Shown here: piece by piece, positions 27,082-35,384 of the stretch
How positions within the stretch are numbered: the first letter of the stretch is position 1
How the letters are laid out: every line of letters begins with the position of its first letter
From: Aquamicrobium lusatiense
Lineage (GTDB): Bacteria; Pseudomonadota; Alphaproteobacteria; Rhizobiales; Rhizobiaceae
Direction: 5' to 3'
Assembly: GCF_014201615.1 (NCBI RefSeq)
Contig: NZ_JACHEU010000001.1
Coordinates: forward strand, 1,693,631-1,757,630
DNA: 64,000 bases
Position numbers and translations under genes: made by a program
The notes under the pieces: generated by a model
Database searches by the model: none
Told to the model about the DNA's origin: nothing
The model's input: the letters and a program-made list of their open reading frames with translations, nothing else

Positions 27082-29199
27082 ATGACGACAAAGGCACCCT
27101 TCGGTTCCGGGCAGGCTCCCCGCCCTGTGAAAGTCCCGGTCGAGGACACGCGGCACGGTATAACCCGCACGGATGAATATGCCTGGATGCGGGCCGAAAA
27201 CTGGCAGGAAGTCTTCCGCGACCCTGCACGGCTCGCCGCCGATATACGCGCTCATCTTGAAGAGGAGAATGCCTATCAGGCGCAGTTGATGTCTGATACG
27301 GCGGGGCTGCGTGAGGCGCTCTTTTCCGAGATGAAAGGACGCATCAAGGAGGACGATTCGTCGGTGCCTATGAAAGATGGACCCTTTGCCTACGGTTCGT
27401 CTTACCGCATGGGCGGCCAGCAGCCGCGTTATTTCCGCAAGCCGGCCCAGGGCGGAGATGAGGAGATATTGCTGGATGGCGACCATGAAGCTGAGGGAAA
27501 GCCCTATTTCCAGCTTGGAGGCATCGACCATTCGTCCGACCACAAGCGCCTGTTGTGGGCCTATGACGACAAGGGTTCCGAATTCTACACGCTGCGCGTA
27601 CGTGATCTTGCCACGGGTGCCGAGCTTGCAGACAGTATCGAAAGCACGGGCGGTGGCGGCACATGGGCATCCGATAACAACGGCTTTTTCTACACGCTGC
27701 TGGACGATAACCACAGGCCGTCGAAAGTATTCTTCCACCAGCTCGACGACGATACTGCCAATGACCGACTGATCTACGAGGAGACGGATCCCGGTTTCTT
27801 CATGAGCGTTGGCGGCACACGCCGCAACGACTGGATCATGATCAGCATCAGCGATCATGAGACTTCGGAGTATCGCATACTCAACGCAGCCGACCCTCTT
27901 GGCACGCCGCTGCTCGTCGCCGCGCGCGAGGCGGGCATTCAGTATGATCTGGAGGAAGGTGGCGACATATTCTTCGTGCTCACCAACGAAGGCGGAGCCA
28001 GAGACTTCAAGATCATGACCGCTCCGGTTTCCGACCCGGTGCGCGCCAACTGGACCGAGCTGGTACCGCATCAGCCGGGTCGCCTGATCCTGTCCATCAT
28101 GGGGTTTCGCGATTACCTCGTCCGGCTCGAACGGCTCGATGGCCTACCACGCATCGTGGTTCACGAACGCGCCACCGGCGAGGAACATGCCATTGCCTTC
28201 GACGAGGAAGCCTATTCCCTCGGCATGGCAGGATCATATGAATATGACACGGACGTTCTGCGCTTCTCCTATTCGTCGATGACCACGCCGGCACAGGTCT
28301 TCGACTACGATATGCGCACGCGCCAGCGCACCCTGCTCAAGACGCAGGAGGTTCCCTCCGGTCACGACGCCGACGCCTATGTCACCCGCCGCCTGATGGC
28401 CACCGCACCGGATGGCGAGGCCGTGCCGGTCTCCCTGCTTTACCGGCGCGATACGCCGCTGGACGGTACAGCTCCGTGTCTGCTCTACGGGTACGGGTCC
28501 TACGGCATCACCATTCCCGCATCCTTCAACACCAACTGCCTGTCGCTGGTGGACCGCGGCTTCGTCTACGCGATCGCCCATGTGCGCGGCGGCAAGGATA
28601 AGGGCTATTCCTGGTACGACGACGGAAAAAGGGCGCACAAGCAAAACACCTTCCGCGACTTCATCGCCGTCGCAAGACATCTCGTCGATGAAGGCTACAC
28701 GTCGCATGACCGCATCGTGGCGCAGGGTGGCTCGGCGGGTGGCATGCTGATGGGCGCAATCGCCAACATGGCGCCTGAAGCTTTCGGCGCCATCATAGCG
28801 GAAGTGCCCTTCGTGGATGTGCTCAACACCATGCTCGACGCGTCGCTGCCGCTCACGCCGCCGGAATGGCCGGAATGGGGGAATCCGATCGCCTCGGAAG
28901 AGGATTACAGGACGATTGCCGCCTATTCCCCATACGACAATGTCGGTGCTTTCGACTATCCGCCAATCCTGGCGCTGGCCGGGCTCACCGATCCGCGCGT
29001 GACCTACTGGGAACCGGCGAAATGGGTGGCGCGCCTGCGCGACACTAAAAGCGGCGACAATCCCGTCCTGTTCAAGATCAACATGGACTCGGGCCATGCA
29101 GGCGCGTCAGGCCGCTTCTCGCGGCTGGAGGAGATAGCTTACACCTATTCCTTTGCCCTGAAGGCTACCGGCAAGGCGGACGTGAAGCCCGCCACCTGA
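27082..29199 (+). CDS. ptrB: Oligopeptidase B (S9A prolyl-oligopeptidase family)
   Basis: A 705-residue serine peptidase. The N-terminal half is the beta-propeller. The C-terminal hydrolase has G-Y-G-S-Y-G, the nucleophile G-G-S551-A-G-G, Asp near L-T-D-P-R-V (about 635) and His672 in S-G-H-A-G. It cleaves short peptides after basic residues in the cytosol. The start M-T-T-K at 27082 has GGAAAG seven bases upstream. Length is normal. It is divergent from mucR. Confidence 0.9.
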   Translation: MTTKAPFGSGQAPRPVKVPVEDTRHGITRTDEYAWMRAENWQEVFRDPARLAADIRAHLEEENAYQAQLMSDTAGLREALFSEMKGRIKEDDSSVPMKDGPFAYGSSYRMGGQQPRYFRKPAQGGDEEILLDGDHEAEGKPYFQLGGIDHSSDHKRLLWAYDDKGSEFYTLRVRDLATGAELADSIESTGGGGTWASDNNGFFYTLLDDNHRPSKVFFHQLDDDTANDRLIYEETDPGFFMSVGGTRRNDWIMISISDHETSEYRILNAADPLGTPLLVAAREAGIQYDLEEGGDIFFVLTNEGGARDFKIMTAPVSDPVRANWTELVPHQPGRLILSIMGFRDYLVRLERLDGLPRIVVHERATGEEHAIAFDEEAYSLGMAGSYEYDTDVLRFSYSSMTTPAQVFDYDMRTRQRTLLKTQEVPSGHDADAYVTRRLMATAPDGEAVPVSLLYRRDTPLDGTAPCLLYGYGSYGITIPASFNTNCLSLVDRGFVYAIAHVRGGKDKGYSWYDDGKRAHKQNTFRDFIAVARHLVDEGYTSHDRIVAQGGSAGGMLMGAIANMAPEAFGAIIAEVPFVDVLNTMLDASLPLTPPEWPEWGNPIASEEDYRTIAAYSPYDNVGAFDYPPILALAGLTDPRVTYWEPAKWVARLRDTKSGDNPVLFKINMDSGHAGASGRFSRLEEIAYTYSFALKATGKADVKPAT

Positions 29200-29208
29200 C
29201 AGCGGTCG

Positions 29209-30147
29209 CTACTGGCGCGCCGGATAACCGTTCTGGCGTGCCGGTATGGCTTTCAGATAGGCCGCGATCGCCTCGCGGTCTTCGCTGGTGAGTTCCGCCA
29301 TGTTCTTCTGCACTTCCACCATCGATCCGCCGACGGAATCGAAGTCTGGCGTAAAGCCCGTTTCGAGATAGCCGGCGATGTCGGATTCCGACCAGTCGCC
29401 GATGCCGCCTTCACCGGCGGTGATGTTGGGCACAACACCTTCGCCTTCCGCCGCAACCGCGCCGGCGAGCCACTGGTTCCTGTCGCTTCCACCGGCGAAA
29501 TCGCGCGGTGTATGGCATTCTCCGCAATGGCCGGGGCCCTCGACCAGATAGCGCCCGGCCAGAACCTTGTCCGGCGTGCCTTCGGCGAATTCCACCACCG
29601 GCCGCTCGTCAAGATAGAGGAGCTTCCACAGCCCGATCCCGCGGCGGATGTTGTAGGGAAATGTGAGATCATGTGCAGCTGTATGCCCGGCCGCTGCCGG
29701 AAGCGTCTGCATGAAGGCGAACAGATCGGCTATGTCCTGCGGTTTCATACGGGCATATGAGGCATACGGAAACGCAGGGTAGTAGTGGCGTCCGTCCGGG
29801 GAAACGCCTTTCAGCATTGCGGCGGCAAAATCGTCGAGCGTCCAGTTCCCTATGCCGTCATTTTTGTCTTGCGAGATATTCGGTGCGACGAAGGTGCCGA
29901 ACGGTGTGGCAAGCTCCACACCGCCGGCAAGCGTGAAGCGCGCATCGCCCTCTGCGCCCTTGGCGGCATGGCAGGAAGCACAGCCGCCTGCATGGAACAT
30001 ACGCGCTCCGCGTTCAGCGTCTCCCGGCGCGGCAGAGGCCATGATTTGGGAATCCGGGCGATGGGGGGCGGAGGCGACCCATCCAGCTACCGCGCCCAGC
30101 CCAACCACAACGCCAAGAGTGGCGGCGATTTTTCCGCGTCTGGACAT
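29209..30147 (-). CDS. Diheme c-type cytochrome, membrane anchored
   Basis: A 312-residue protein with an N-terminal hydrophobic helix that is not clearly cleaved and two heme sites, C-A-S-C-H and C-G-E-C-H. Each half has Met-containing loops suitable as sixth ligands. The architecture resembles cytochrome subunits of GMC or alcohol/sorbose dehydrogenases and other diheme electron carriers. It starts nine bases downstream of the cytochrome c' gene, so both are probably one operon. The electron donor is unknown. Confidence 0.85.
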   Translation of the reverse strand: MSRRGKIAATLGVVVGLGAVAGWVASAPHRPDSQIMASAAPGDAERGARMFHAGGCASCHAAKGAEGDARFTLAGGVELATPFGTFVAPNISQDKNDGIGNWTLDDFAAAMLKGVSPDGRHYYPAFPYASYARMKPQDIADLFAFMQTLPAAAGHTAAHDLTFPYNIRRGIGLWKLLYLDERPVVEFAEGTPDKVLAGRYLVEGPGHCGECHTPRDFAGGSDRNQWLAGAVAAEGEGVVPNITAGEGGIGDWSESDIAGYLETGFTPDFDSVGGSMVEVQKNMAELTSEDREAIAAYLKAIPARQNGYPARQ

Positions 30148-30156
30148 CGGGGCCGG

Positions 30157-30594
30157 TCAGCCCTTGCGGACGCGGAACGTCTCGTGGCAGGCGCCGCAGC
30201 TTGCGCCGATGGCGCCGAACTTCGCCTTGAGTGCATCGACGTCAGCCGGTGCATCGGTCACGGCCGCGTTGACGGCGGCCTCGAACTTGCCTTCAGCAGC
30301 CTTGAACCCGTCCGGGTCTTCCCAGATTTTTGGCGCGGCGGTCGTATCGCCCGTATCCGAACCGGCCGGATAAAGCGCCTCGACATCGAACTTTTCGGCG
30401 TTAGCCTGCATGTCCTGCAGGGTCTTGAGAACGGCAGCCGCGTCAAAGGGGGTCTCGCCCTTCACCACTTTGGAGAGCTCGCCAGTCAGCTTGCCCCGCT
30501 CTTTCATCAGGGCCTTGCGGTCGGCCAGAGTGTCGGCAAATGCGGCAGAGCCGGCAATGGCGAAGATGGAAATGGCGAGTAGAAGCTTTTTCAT
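30157..30594 (-). CDS. Cytochrome c' (class II)
   Basis: A 145-residue exported protein with a 20-residue signal peptide (A-A-F-A) and the heme site near the C-terminus: G-A-S-C-G-A-C-H-E-T-F-R. The four-helix-bundle pattern fits cytochrome c'/c556. Class II members bind NO or carry electrons. It is upstream of a diheme cytochrome in one likely transcript. A 20-bp near-palindrome lies 87 bases before the start. Confidence 0.88.
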   Translation of the reverse strand: MKKLLLAISIFAIAGSAAFADTLADRKALMKERGKLTGELSKVVKGETPFDAAAVLKTLQDMQANAEKFDVEALYPAGSDTGDTTAAPKIWEDPDGFKAAEGKFEAAVNAAVTDAPADVDALKAKFGAIGASCGACHETFRVRKG

Positions 30595-30680
30595 GTCTGG
30601 CTCCGAATCTGATGAAGAAACGTGGCTGCTCCGACAGAATCGGAGATGGTGCTAAACTGTCTCAAAATCTGGATGATTTC

Positions 30681-30700
30681 GCTTCACGCTTGCGTGAAGC
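30681..30700. promoter_or_regulatory. Palindrome upstream of the cytochrome operon
   Basis: GCTTCACGC and GCGTGAAGC flank a TT centre, giving a 9-bp stem. It lies between the sodB terminator and the cytochrome c' start. It could be an operator for the cytochromes or a second hairpin ending sodB transcription. No T-run supports the latter. Confidence 0.4.
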
Positions 30701-30720
30701 TTTGGTGAAGACCTGAAGAC

Positions 30721-30752
30721 TGAAACCCCGGGGATCTACCCCCGGGGTTTCA
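30721..30752 (-). terminator. Terminator of the superoxide dismutase gene
   Basis: A 13-bp GC-rich stem (TGAAACCCCGGGG with its complement) around ATCTAC, 12 bases beyond the sodB stop. It is stable enough to be a rho-independent terminator, although the T-run on the minus strand is short. Confidence 0.7.
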
Positions 30753-30763
30753 CGCTGAAACGA

Positions 30764-31366
30764 TCAGGCGTTTGCCTTTTCGTACAGCTCAAGGACATAA
30801 TCCCAGTTGATCAGGCTGTCGACGAAAGCCTCCAGATACTTCGGACGCGCGTTGCGGTAGTCGATGTAGTAGGAGTGCTCCCAGACGTCGACGCCGAGGA
30901 TCGGCGAAGCGCCGTGAACCAGCGGGTTCTCGCCATTGGGGGTCTTGGAGATCTCCAGCTTTCCATCCTTGACCGAAAGCCATGCCCAGCCGGAGCCGAA
31001 CTGCGTGGTGCCGGCGTTGATGAAATCGGCCTTGAACTTGTCATAACCGCCCAGATCGCTGTCGACGGCCTTCTGCAGGGCGCCCGGCAGCTTGTTGCCG
31101 CCGCCGTCCTTCTTCATCCACTTCCAGAAATGGATGTGGTTGTAGTGCTGGGCCGCGTTGTTGAAGAGACCCTGGTTCTTGCCGAAGGACTGCTTCACCA
31201 CTTCTTCGACGCTCAGGTCGCCCAGCCCGGCTTCGGCCGCCAGCTTGTTGCCGTTGTCGACATAGGCTTTGTGGTGCTTGTCATGGTGATATTCGAGCGT
31301 TTCCTTCGACATGAAGGGCTGAAGCGCCTCATAGTCATAGGGAAGTTCGGGAAGTTCGAAAGCCAT
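30764..31366 (-). CDS. sodB: Superoxide dismutase (Fe/Mn family)
   Basis: A 200-residue enzyme. Metal-binding residues are His in E-Y-H-H-D-K-H-H, His in A-A-Q-H-Y-N-H-I-H-F-W, and Asp/His in D-V-W-E-H-S-Y-Y-I-D-Y-R-N. The Q-F-G-S-G-W-A-W-L segment and A-A-Q-H-Y-N-H fit Fe or cambialistic alphaproteobacterial SODs, so sodB is used with care. It converts superoxide to peroxide and oxygen in the cytosol. The CDS has its own terminator and a long 5' region. Confidence 0.94.
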   Translation of the reverse strand: MAFELPELPYDYEALQPFMSKETLEYHHDKHHKAYVDNGNKLAAEAGLGDLSVEEVVKQSFGKNQGLFNNAAQHYNHIHFWKWMKKDGGGNKLPGALQKAVDSDLGGYDKFKADFINAGTTQFGSGWAWLSVKDGKLEISKTPNGENPLVHGASPILGVDVWEHSYYIDYRNARPKYLEAFVDSLINWDYVLELYEKANA

Positions 31367-31855
31367 TCGTCTTACTCCTCAAATAAATCCGGGGGGTTAC
31401 CGGACTAACATAGGTCTGTAAGCCCCGGGAACAACACCCCGCGGGCAGGCATCACTCCCCGTTCAGCCATTCGCTAAGGGGGAGTCGAATGCGCTTCTCT
31501 CAATAGAGGGCTCGCGGCATCTTGACCATTGGTCCAGATGCTAAATGCCTGCTTCCGAAGCGAACAAACTGCTCCTGATCCGGATAGCCGCATTGCCGGG
31601 ATGGCGATCACAAAGACGTCATATCAGTTGGCCGGTGATCGGAGGGATAATCTGTTTACCTTCCTTTCAGCCGCCCCATATAGGGTTCACACAACCCGTT
31701 GCCGATCGGCAACAGTGGAACCTTAGTCACATGTTCGCCTTTATTTGTCCTACCTGCGGCCAGATTTGGCGCTACCTATCGCCCCTGTCGGGAGCGGCGA
31801 TGCCGGCAACGGCTTCGCCCATGTGAACAGTAGAGAAAGATCGAGACCACAATTC
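31367..31855. other. Long intergenic region between sodB and the second L,D-transpeptidase
   Basis: No credible gene appears on either strand. It should hold the sodB promoter (minus strand) and that of the transpeptidase (plus strand). A GC-rich inverted repeat CCGGGG/CCCCGG lies within about 40 bases of the sodB start region. A perfect 16-bp palindrome is at 31698-31713. Confidence 0.5.
31698..31713. promoter_or_regulatory. Perfect 16-bp palindrome, operator-like
   Basis: GTTGCCGA directly followed by TCGGCAAC, a perfect inverted repeat with no spacer, 143 bases ahead of the transpeptidase start. This is the size and form of a dimeric regulator site. The regulator is unknown. Confidence 0.45.
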
Positions 31856-32665
31856 ATGGCAACAGATTCACCTCCCGTCCTGCTGACCAGACGCCGTTTT
31901 CTCAACCTGACGGCAATGGGAGCCGCCGCAGCCACCGTTTCGGCCTGCACCACAACGGCTCCACCGGTGCCCCTGAAACCTGCGGAACCACAAGCCCATC
32001 CTGAACTCGGCAGCTACGACATCATGTACGGGCCAGTTTTCGATGGCGGCTATGAAATTCCGGCCGTTCCCTATCGCAAGATCGATTCAAAGTTCCTGCG
32101 CCAGATCGTTCCTGATCCGACAGGCGAACGCCCGGGTACAATTGTCGTCGATACGTCGCAGCACTACCTTTATCTGGTGCGCGAGGGCGGACAGGCCATC
32201 CGTTATGGTGTTGGCCTTGGCCGTGCCGGTTTCGAATGGGCCGGGCGCGCAGTGGTTCAGTACAAGCGCGAATGGCCCAAGTGGACCCCGCCGGACGAGA
32301 TGATCGCCCGTCAGCCTGAACTCGAAAAATACAGCGTCCGCAATGGCGGCATGCCTCCGGGGCTGATGAATCCGCTCGGCGCGCGCGCGCTCTACATTTT
32401 CCAGAACAACGAGGATACGCTCTATCGTATCCATGGTTCTCCGGAATGGCACTCGATCGGCAAGTCCATTTCATCCGGCTGTGTGCGCCTGATGAATCAG
32501 GACATCATCGATCTCCACAGCCGCGTTCCCGGCAAGACGCCGATCGTCGTCACCAACGGGCTTGGCGCCCGGGTCGCCAGCTATGACCCGAGCGGCACGC
32601 CGGTCGATGCCGGGGTGCCGGAAGATTCCACATTGCTCGGACGCGCCACCCGCTCCTGGTTCTGA
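31856..32665 (+). CDS. L,D-transpeptidase (YkuD family), Tat-type lipoprotein
   Basis: A 269-residue protein with a twin-arginine signal (T-R-R-R-F-L) followed by a lipobox-like V-S-A-C31. The YkuD motif has His193 in I-H-G-S and Cys209 in S-S-G-C-V-R-L. It likely cross-links or remodels peptidoglycan in the periplasm. It is about 70 residues longer than the window's first paralogue, and the two share the segment E-W-P-K/S-W-T-P. ATG 31856 is chosen because it gives a normal signal peptide; an upstream start would place a non-coding-like leader before it. Confidence 0.87.
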   Translation: MATDSPPVLLTRRRFLNLTAMGAAAATVSACTTTAPPVPLKPAEPQAHPELGSYDIMYGPVFDGGYEIPAVPYRKIDSKFLRQIVPDPTGERPGTIVVDTSQHYLYLVREGGQAIRYGVGLGRAGFEWAGRAVVQYKREWPKWTPPDEMIARQPELEKYSVRNGGMPPGLMNPLGARALYIFQNNEDTLYRIHGSPEWHSIGKSISSGCVRLMNQDIIDLHSRVPGKTPIVVTNGLGARVASYDPSGTPVDAGVPEDSTLLGRATRSWF

Positions 32666-32715
32666 CGGAAGCCTTGAAGTTCAAAGAAGCAGCCTTCCTG
32701 CGGCCTCACCAATCG

Positions 32716-32748
32716 AAAAAGCCTCCTGAAGATATCAGGGGGCTTTTC
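32716..32748. terminator. Terminator after the L,D-transpeptidase gene
   Basis: A 13-bp stem with one G-T pair (AAAAGCCTCCTGA with TCAGGGGGCTTTT) and a five-base loop. It ends in a T-tract and has A-residues in front, so it can work in both directions, also for the minus-strand gene at 32763. Confidence 0.75.
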
Positions 32749-32762
32749 AGTTTCGAGTGTCA

Positions 32763-33071
32763 TCACACAACAAGCGCATGCGACGGAGAAGTCGGCTTGC
32801 CATTGCCCCTGAGCTGATCGCGCGCCTGCTTGAGAGCGATGTGACGGTTCAGATCGTAGTTCCAATGCCGGCGCAAGCCTCGCAGACGTTCGCGCTCCAG
32901 AAGGCGTTCTATGCGGTCAAGCAGCTTCGTTCTTGCCGCTCCTTCACTGACCGAAGCTTCCCCCAGATCAATCCCGCATAAAATTTGCAACGCTGCCAGT
33001 TGTCCGGCGTGCCTGGCATGCTGCCGTTTCTGTTGGCCGAAAGCTTGCGCCTGCTCGTTCAACGATCGCAT
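32763..33071 (-). CDS. Small hypothetical cytoplasmic protein
   Basis: A 102-residue protein not recognised as any named family. It is helical and basic, with E-R-L-R-G-L-R-R-H-W-N-Y-D-L-N-R-H and two cysteine-containing segments at most. The case for a real gene is a near-perfect AGGAGGT ribosome site before ATG 33071. It is divergent from the DnaA-domain gene, and the shared 206-base region may coordinate them. Confidence 0.55.
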   Translation of the reverse strand: MRSLNEQAQAFGQQKRQHARHAGQLAALQILCGIDLGEASVSEGAARTKLLDRIERLLERERLRGLRRHWNYDLNRHIALKQARDQLRGNGKPTSPSHALVV

Positions 33072-33277
33072 GTGCCACCTCCTGTGAAATAGGGGCTTAC
33101 TATCGGCCGGGGAACCGCGGTGGGGAGTAAATGCATTGCGTCTGGAAGCGGTCATTCTCCAATTTCAAATGAAATCAATATGTTATCCTAATGCGAAGCT
33201 GTGTTGGGTTCTTTGTTTGTTCACATGTCGGCGAACACCCTCTATAAGGAATCTATTCCTATGGTGGAGGAAATTTC

Positions 33278-33697
33278 GTGCACGCCAACATGACCGCTAT
33301 TCCAGATGATCCCATTCATCCGATAGTCAAACCTGCTCCGGATGGAGAGCCTGAACATGCATTTCCCAAACGGCGTGACGAGATCACGCTGGACGTCTGC
33401 GAATGCCTGATCGACATAGCTTCGGCGCTGTTTTCGCTTTCATCGAAGGAGCTGCGCAAACCCGGGCGCACGTCGCAGCCGGTGGCACGGGTGAGGCAGA
33501 TCGCCATGTATGTGGCGCACGTCGTTCTGCGGTTATCGATGGGCGATGTGGGACGCGGTTTCGGGCGCGATCGCACGACGGTGGTTCACGCATGCCAGAC
33601 CATCGAAGATCTTCGTGACGATCCCGAGTTCGACCGGGTGGTGCATATGTTCGAGCAGATTGCCTCGGCAGCTTTCCGCAACCGGCTGGGGATATGA
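33278..33697 (+). CDS. DnaA-domain-IV-only DNA-binding protein
   Basis: A 139-residue protein. The C-terminal two-thirds look like the DNA-binding domain of DnaA, with M-Y-V-A-H-V, the turn S-M-G-D-V-G-R and the signature G-R-D-R-T-T-V-V-H-A-C. The AAA+ and oligomerisation domains are absent. It may bind DnaA boxes without replication activity and so act as a competitor or transcription regulator. GTG 33278 has GGAGG seven bases upstream. It overlaps the next gene by four bases. Confidence 0.82.
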   Translation: MHANMTAIPDDPIHPIVKPAPDGEPEHAFPKRRDEITLDVCECLIDIASALFSLSSKELRKPGRTSQPVARVRQIAMYVAHVVLRLSMGDVGRGFGRDRTTVVHACQTIEDLRDDPEFDRVVHMFEQIASAAFRNRLGI

Positions 33698-34509
33698 GCA
33701 TGCAGGCTTCTTTCCGCGAGGTGACGTTGCGCGTGCTGAAATTCCTGCAGAAGGGGCCGGGTCAGGTCAGCCCGGCTGCGCAGACAAACAAGGTCCTGAT
33801 TGAAGCCGGCGAGCGCGGTACCGTCAGTGTGGGGCGTGTGCCTTTCGATTGCCTGGTCGCGGAGCAGATGCTGATGCTGAACGGCAATTGTGTCTCCGTG
33901 ACGCCTAAGGGAGAGCGGATGATGCGTGAAATGGATGCAGCACGTGCTTCCGATGCTTCGCCGAGAGATATCGAAACCATCTGCGTCGATGCGGGCGAGG
34001 GCCCGCAACTGGCGCAGATAAATCTCGCGGAATCGCCGCTTGCACAACTGGCGCGCCTCCGGACAAAGACCGGCGCTGCCTTTCTGACAGCGCGCGAGTT
34101 CGAGGCGGGCGAGCGGCTGCGGGCCGACTACACCCGGGGCCAGCTCCTGCCCCGGCTTGGTGCAAACTGGATTGCAAGTGTCGCTTCCGGAAAGCGTGCG
34201 GGCGGAGGTGGTGCTGCCGAACTTACAGACGTCGCCCTTGGCGCGCGGATGCGGGTAGAGAAAGCCATTGTGGCAGTTGGACCCGAATTGTCAGGCGTCC
34301 TGATCGATGTCTGCTGTTTTCTCAAGGGAATGGAAACCGTAGAGGCTGAACGCGCATGGCCGGTGCGCTCGGGAAAGGTGGTGCTGAAGACGGCTCTGGC
34401 GGCACTGGCCCGCCATTATTGGCCGGGCGCGGCTCAGCAAAGCGGCAAACCAGCCCAGATGCTGCATTGGGGCGCACAGGACTACAGGCCGAGCCTGCAC
34501 GTGCGCTAG
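33694..34509 (+). CDS. DUF6456-domain protein
   Basis: A 271-residue protein whose ATG overlaps the DnaA-domain gene's stop. The N-terminal region has winged-helix-like segments (G-R-V-P-F-D-C-L-V-A-E-Q-M-L). The C-terminal DUF6456 region shows A-E-S-P-L-A-Q-L-A-R-L, F-E-A-G-E-R-L-R-A-D-Y, D-V-C-C-F-L-K-G and E-R-A-W-P. The family is common in Hyphomicrobiales, always uncharacterised as far as I know. Coupling with a DnaA domain protein suggests a DNA-linked task. Confidence 0.75.
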   Translation: MSMQASFREVTLRVLKFLQKGPGQVSPAAQTNKVLIEAGERGTVSVGRVPFDCLVAEQMLMLNGNCVSVTPKGERMMREMDAARASDASPRDIETICVDAGEGPQLAQINLAESPLAQLARLRTKTGAAFLTAREFEAGERLRADYTRGQLLPRLGANWIASVASGKRAGGGGAAELTDVALGARMRVEKAIVAVGPELSGVLIDVCCFLKGMETVEAERAWPVRSGKVVLKTALAALARHYWPGAAQQSGKPAQMLHWGAQDYRPSLHVR

Positions 34510-34544
34510 AAAAAAGACTGGAAGCGGAGCGTCTGAGGCTCGGC

Positions 34545-34970
34545 TCAGACGTTCTCACCTGCCTTTTGCGCATCGGTTCGGATGCGGTTGACCATGGAGC
34601 GCAGTCCGTTCGAGCGCTGTGGCGTCAGGTGCTCGTCAAGGCCGAGCGTGCGCAATGTGCCTTCGGCATCGGTCGCCAGAATTTCGCTGGCCTTGCGGCC
34701 GGAATAAAGGGCGAGAAGGATCGCCACCAGACCCCGCACGATATGGGCATCGGAATCACCCGCAAAAGTGACGACCGGATCCGGCCCCTCTCCATAGCGG
34801 GTGGTCAGCCATACCTGACTGACACAGCCGGGAACCTTGTTGGAGGGGGTGCGCTCGCTGTCGGGGAACGGGGGGAGGGCTTCGCCAAGTTCGATGACAT
34901 AGCGGTAGCGCTCCTCCCAGTCGTCGAGGAGGGCAAAGTCTTCGGTAATGCTCTGGATCGTCGTACTCAT
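34545..34970 (-). CDS. sufE: SufE-family cysteine desulfuration protein
   Basis: A 141-residue protein. It has D-W-E-E-R-Y-R-Y-V-I-E-L-G, the V-P-G-C-V-S-Q-V-W motif with the sulfur-accepting cysteine, and L-x-x-H-L-T-P-Q-R-S-N-G-L near the end. SufE takes persulfide from the desulfurase SufS and delivers it for iron-sulfur cluster assembly. ATG 34970 starts the family's usual N-terminus; a longer start at 35006 has no family support. The suf operon itself is not in the window. Confidence 0.9.
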   Translation of the reverse strand: MSTTIQSITEDFALLDDWEERYRYVIELGEALPPFPDSERTPSNKVPGCVSQVWLTTRYGEGPDPVVTFAGDSDAHIVRGLVAILLALYSGRKASEILATDAEGTLRTLGLDEHLTPQRSNGLRSMVNRIRTDAQKAGENV

Positions 34971-35029
34971 GCCGAACGATATAGTTCGGTGGCAGCCGGG
35001 CGTCACGGAAAAAAGGCGCGAACGCGGAA

Positions 35030-35048
35030 GACGCTCTTCAGGAGCGTC
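35030..35048 (-). terminator. Weak hairpin downstream of the DUF5330 gene
   Basis: GACGCTC and GAGCGTC flank TTCAG, with a T-run about 15 bases farther along on the minus strand. It may end the DUF5330 transcript, but the spacing to the T-run is poor. Confidence 0.3.
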
Positions 35049-35057
35049 CGAAGCAGA

Positions 35058-35384
35058 TCAGTTGGCGGGCCTGATGGAGCCGGTCGTGACAGGCTCTTTT
35101 GGTGTGGTGGCTGGTTGCGAAGGCGCATCTTCGATCATGCTCACCGCCATGCGTGCTGCCAGTTTGGCGCGCTCCGTCACCGTGTGGAGCGCAGAAGCGC
35201 CGGTCTCGCACACGTCCGGCTGGCGTTCGCACATACCGGCGATGTCGCCGACAGCATCCTTTGCCGCCAGAAGCGCTTGGACGGGATTGACGTTTTCGCG
35301 CCCCTCCCCATCTGGCCCGACATCAAAGGGAAGAGCCAGCAGAACGAGCGAAAACCAGAACGCAAACCTGATCAGGAAACCCAT
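35058..35384 (-). CDS. DUF5330-like membrane/secreted small protein
   Basis: A 108-residue protein starting with a hydrophobic helix (F-L-I-R-F-A-F-W-F-S-L-V-L-L-A-L) that may be an uncleaved signal anchor. Two cysteines in M-C-E-R-Q-P-D-V-C-E could form a disulfide in the periplasm. The pattern fits DUF5330, found in Hyphomicrobiales. Function is unknown. It lies upstream of sufE on the same strand. Confidence 0.7.
   Translation of the reverse strand: MGFLIRFAFWFSLVLLALPFDVGPDGEGRENVNPVQALLAAKDAVGDIAGMCERQPDVCETGASALHTVTERAKLAARMAVSMIEDAPSQPATTPKEPVTTGSIRPAN

Noticed and set aside
31529..31726. Short frame in the sodB upstream region
   Set aside because: No ribosome site, no motif and it ends across the palindrome; probably chance.
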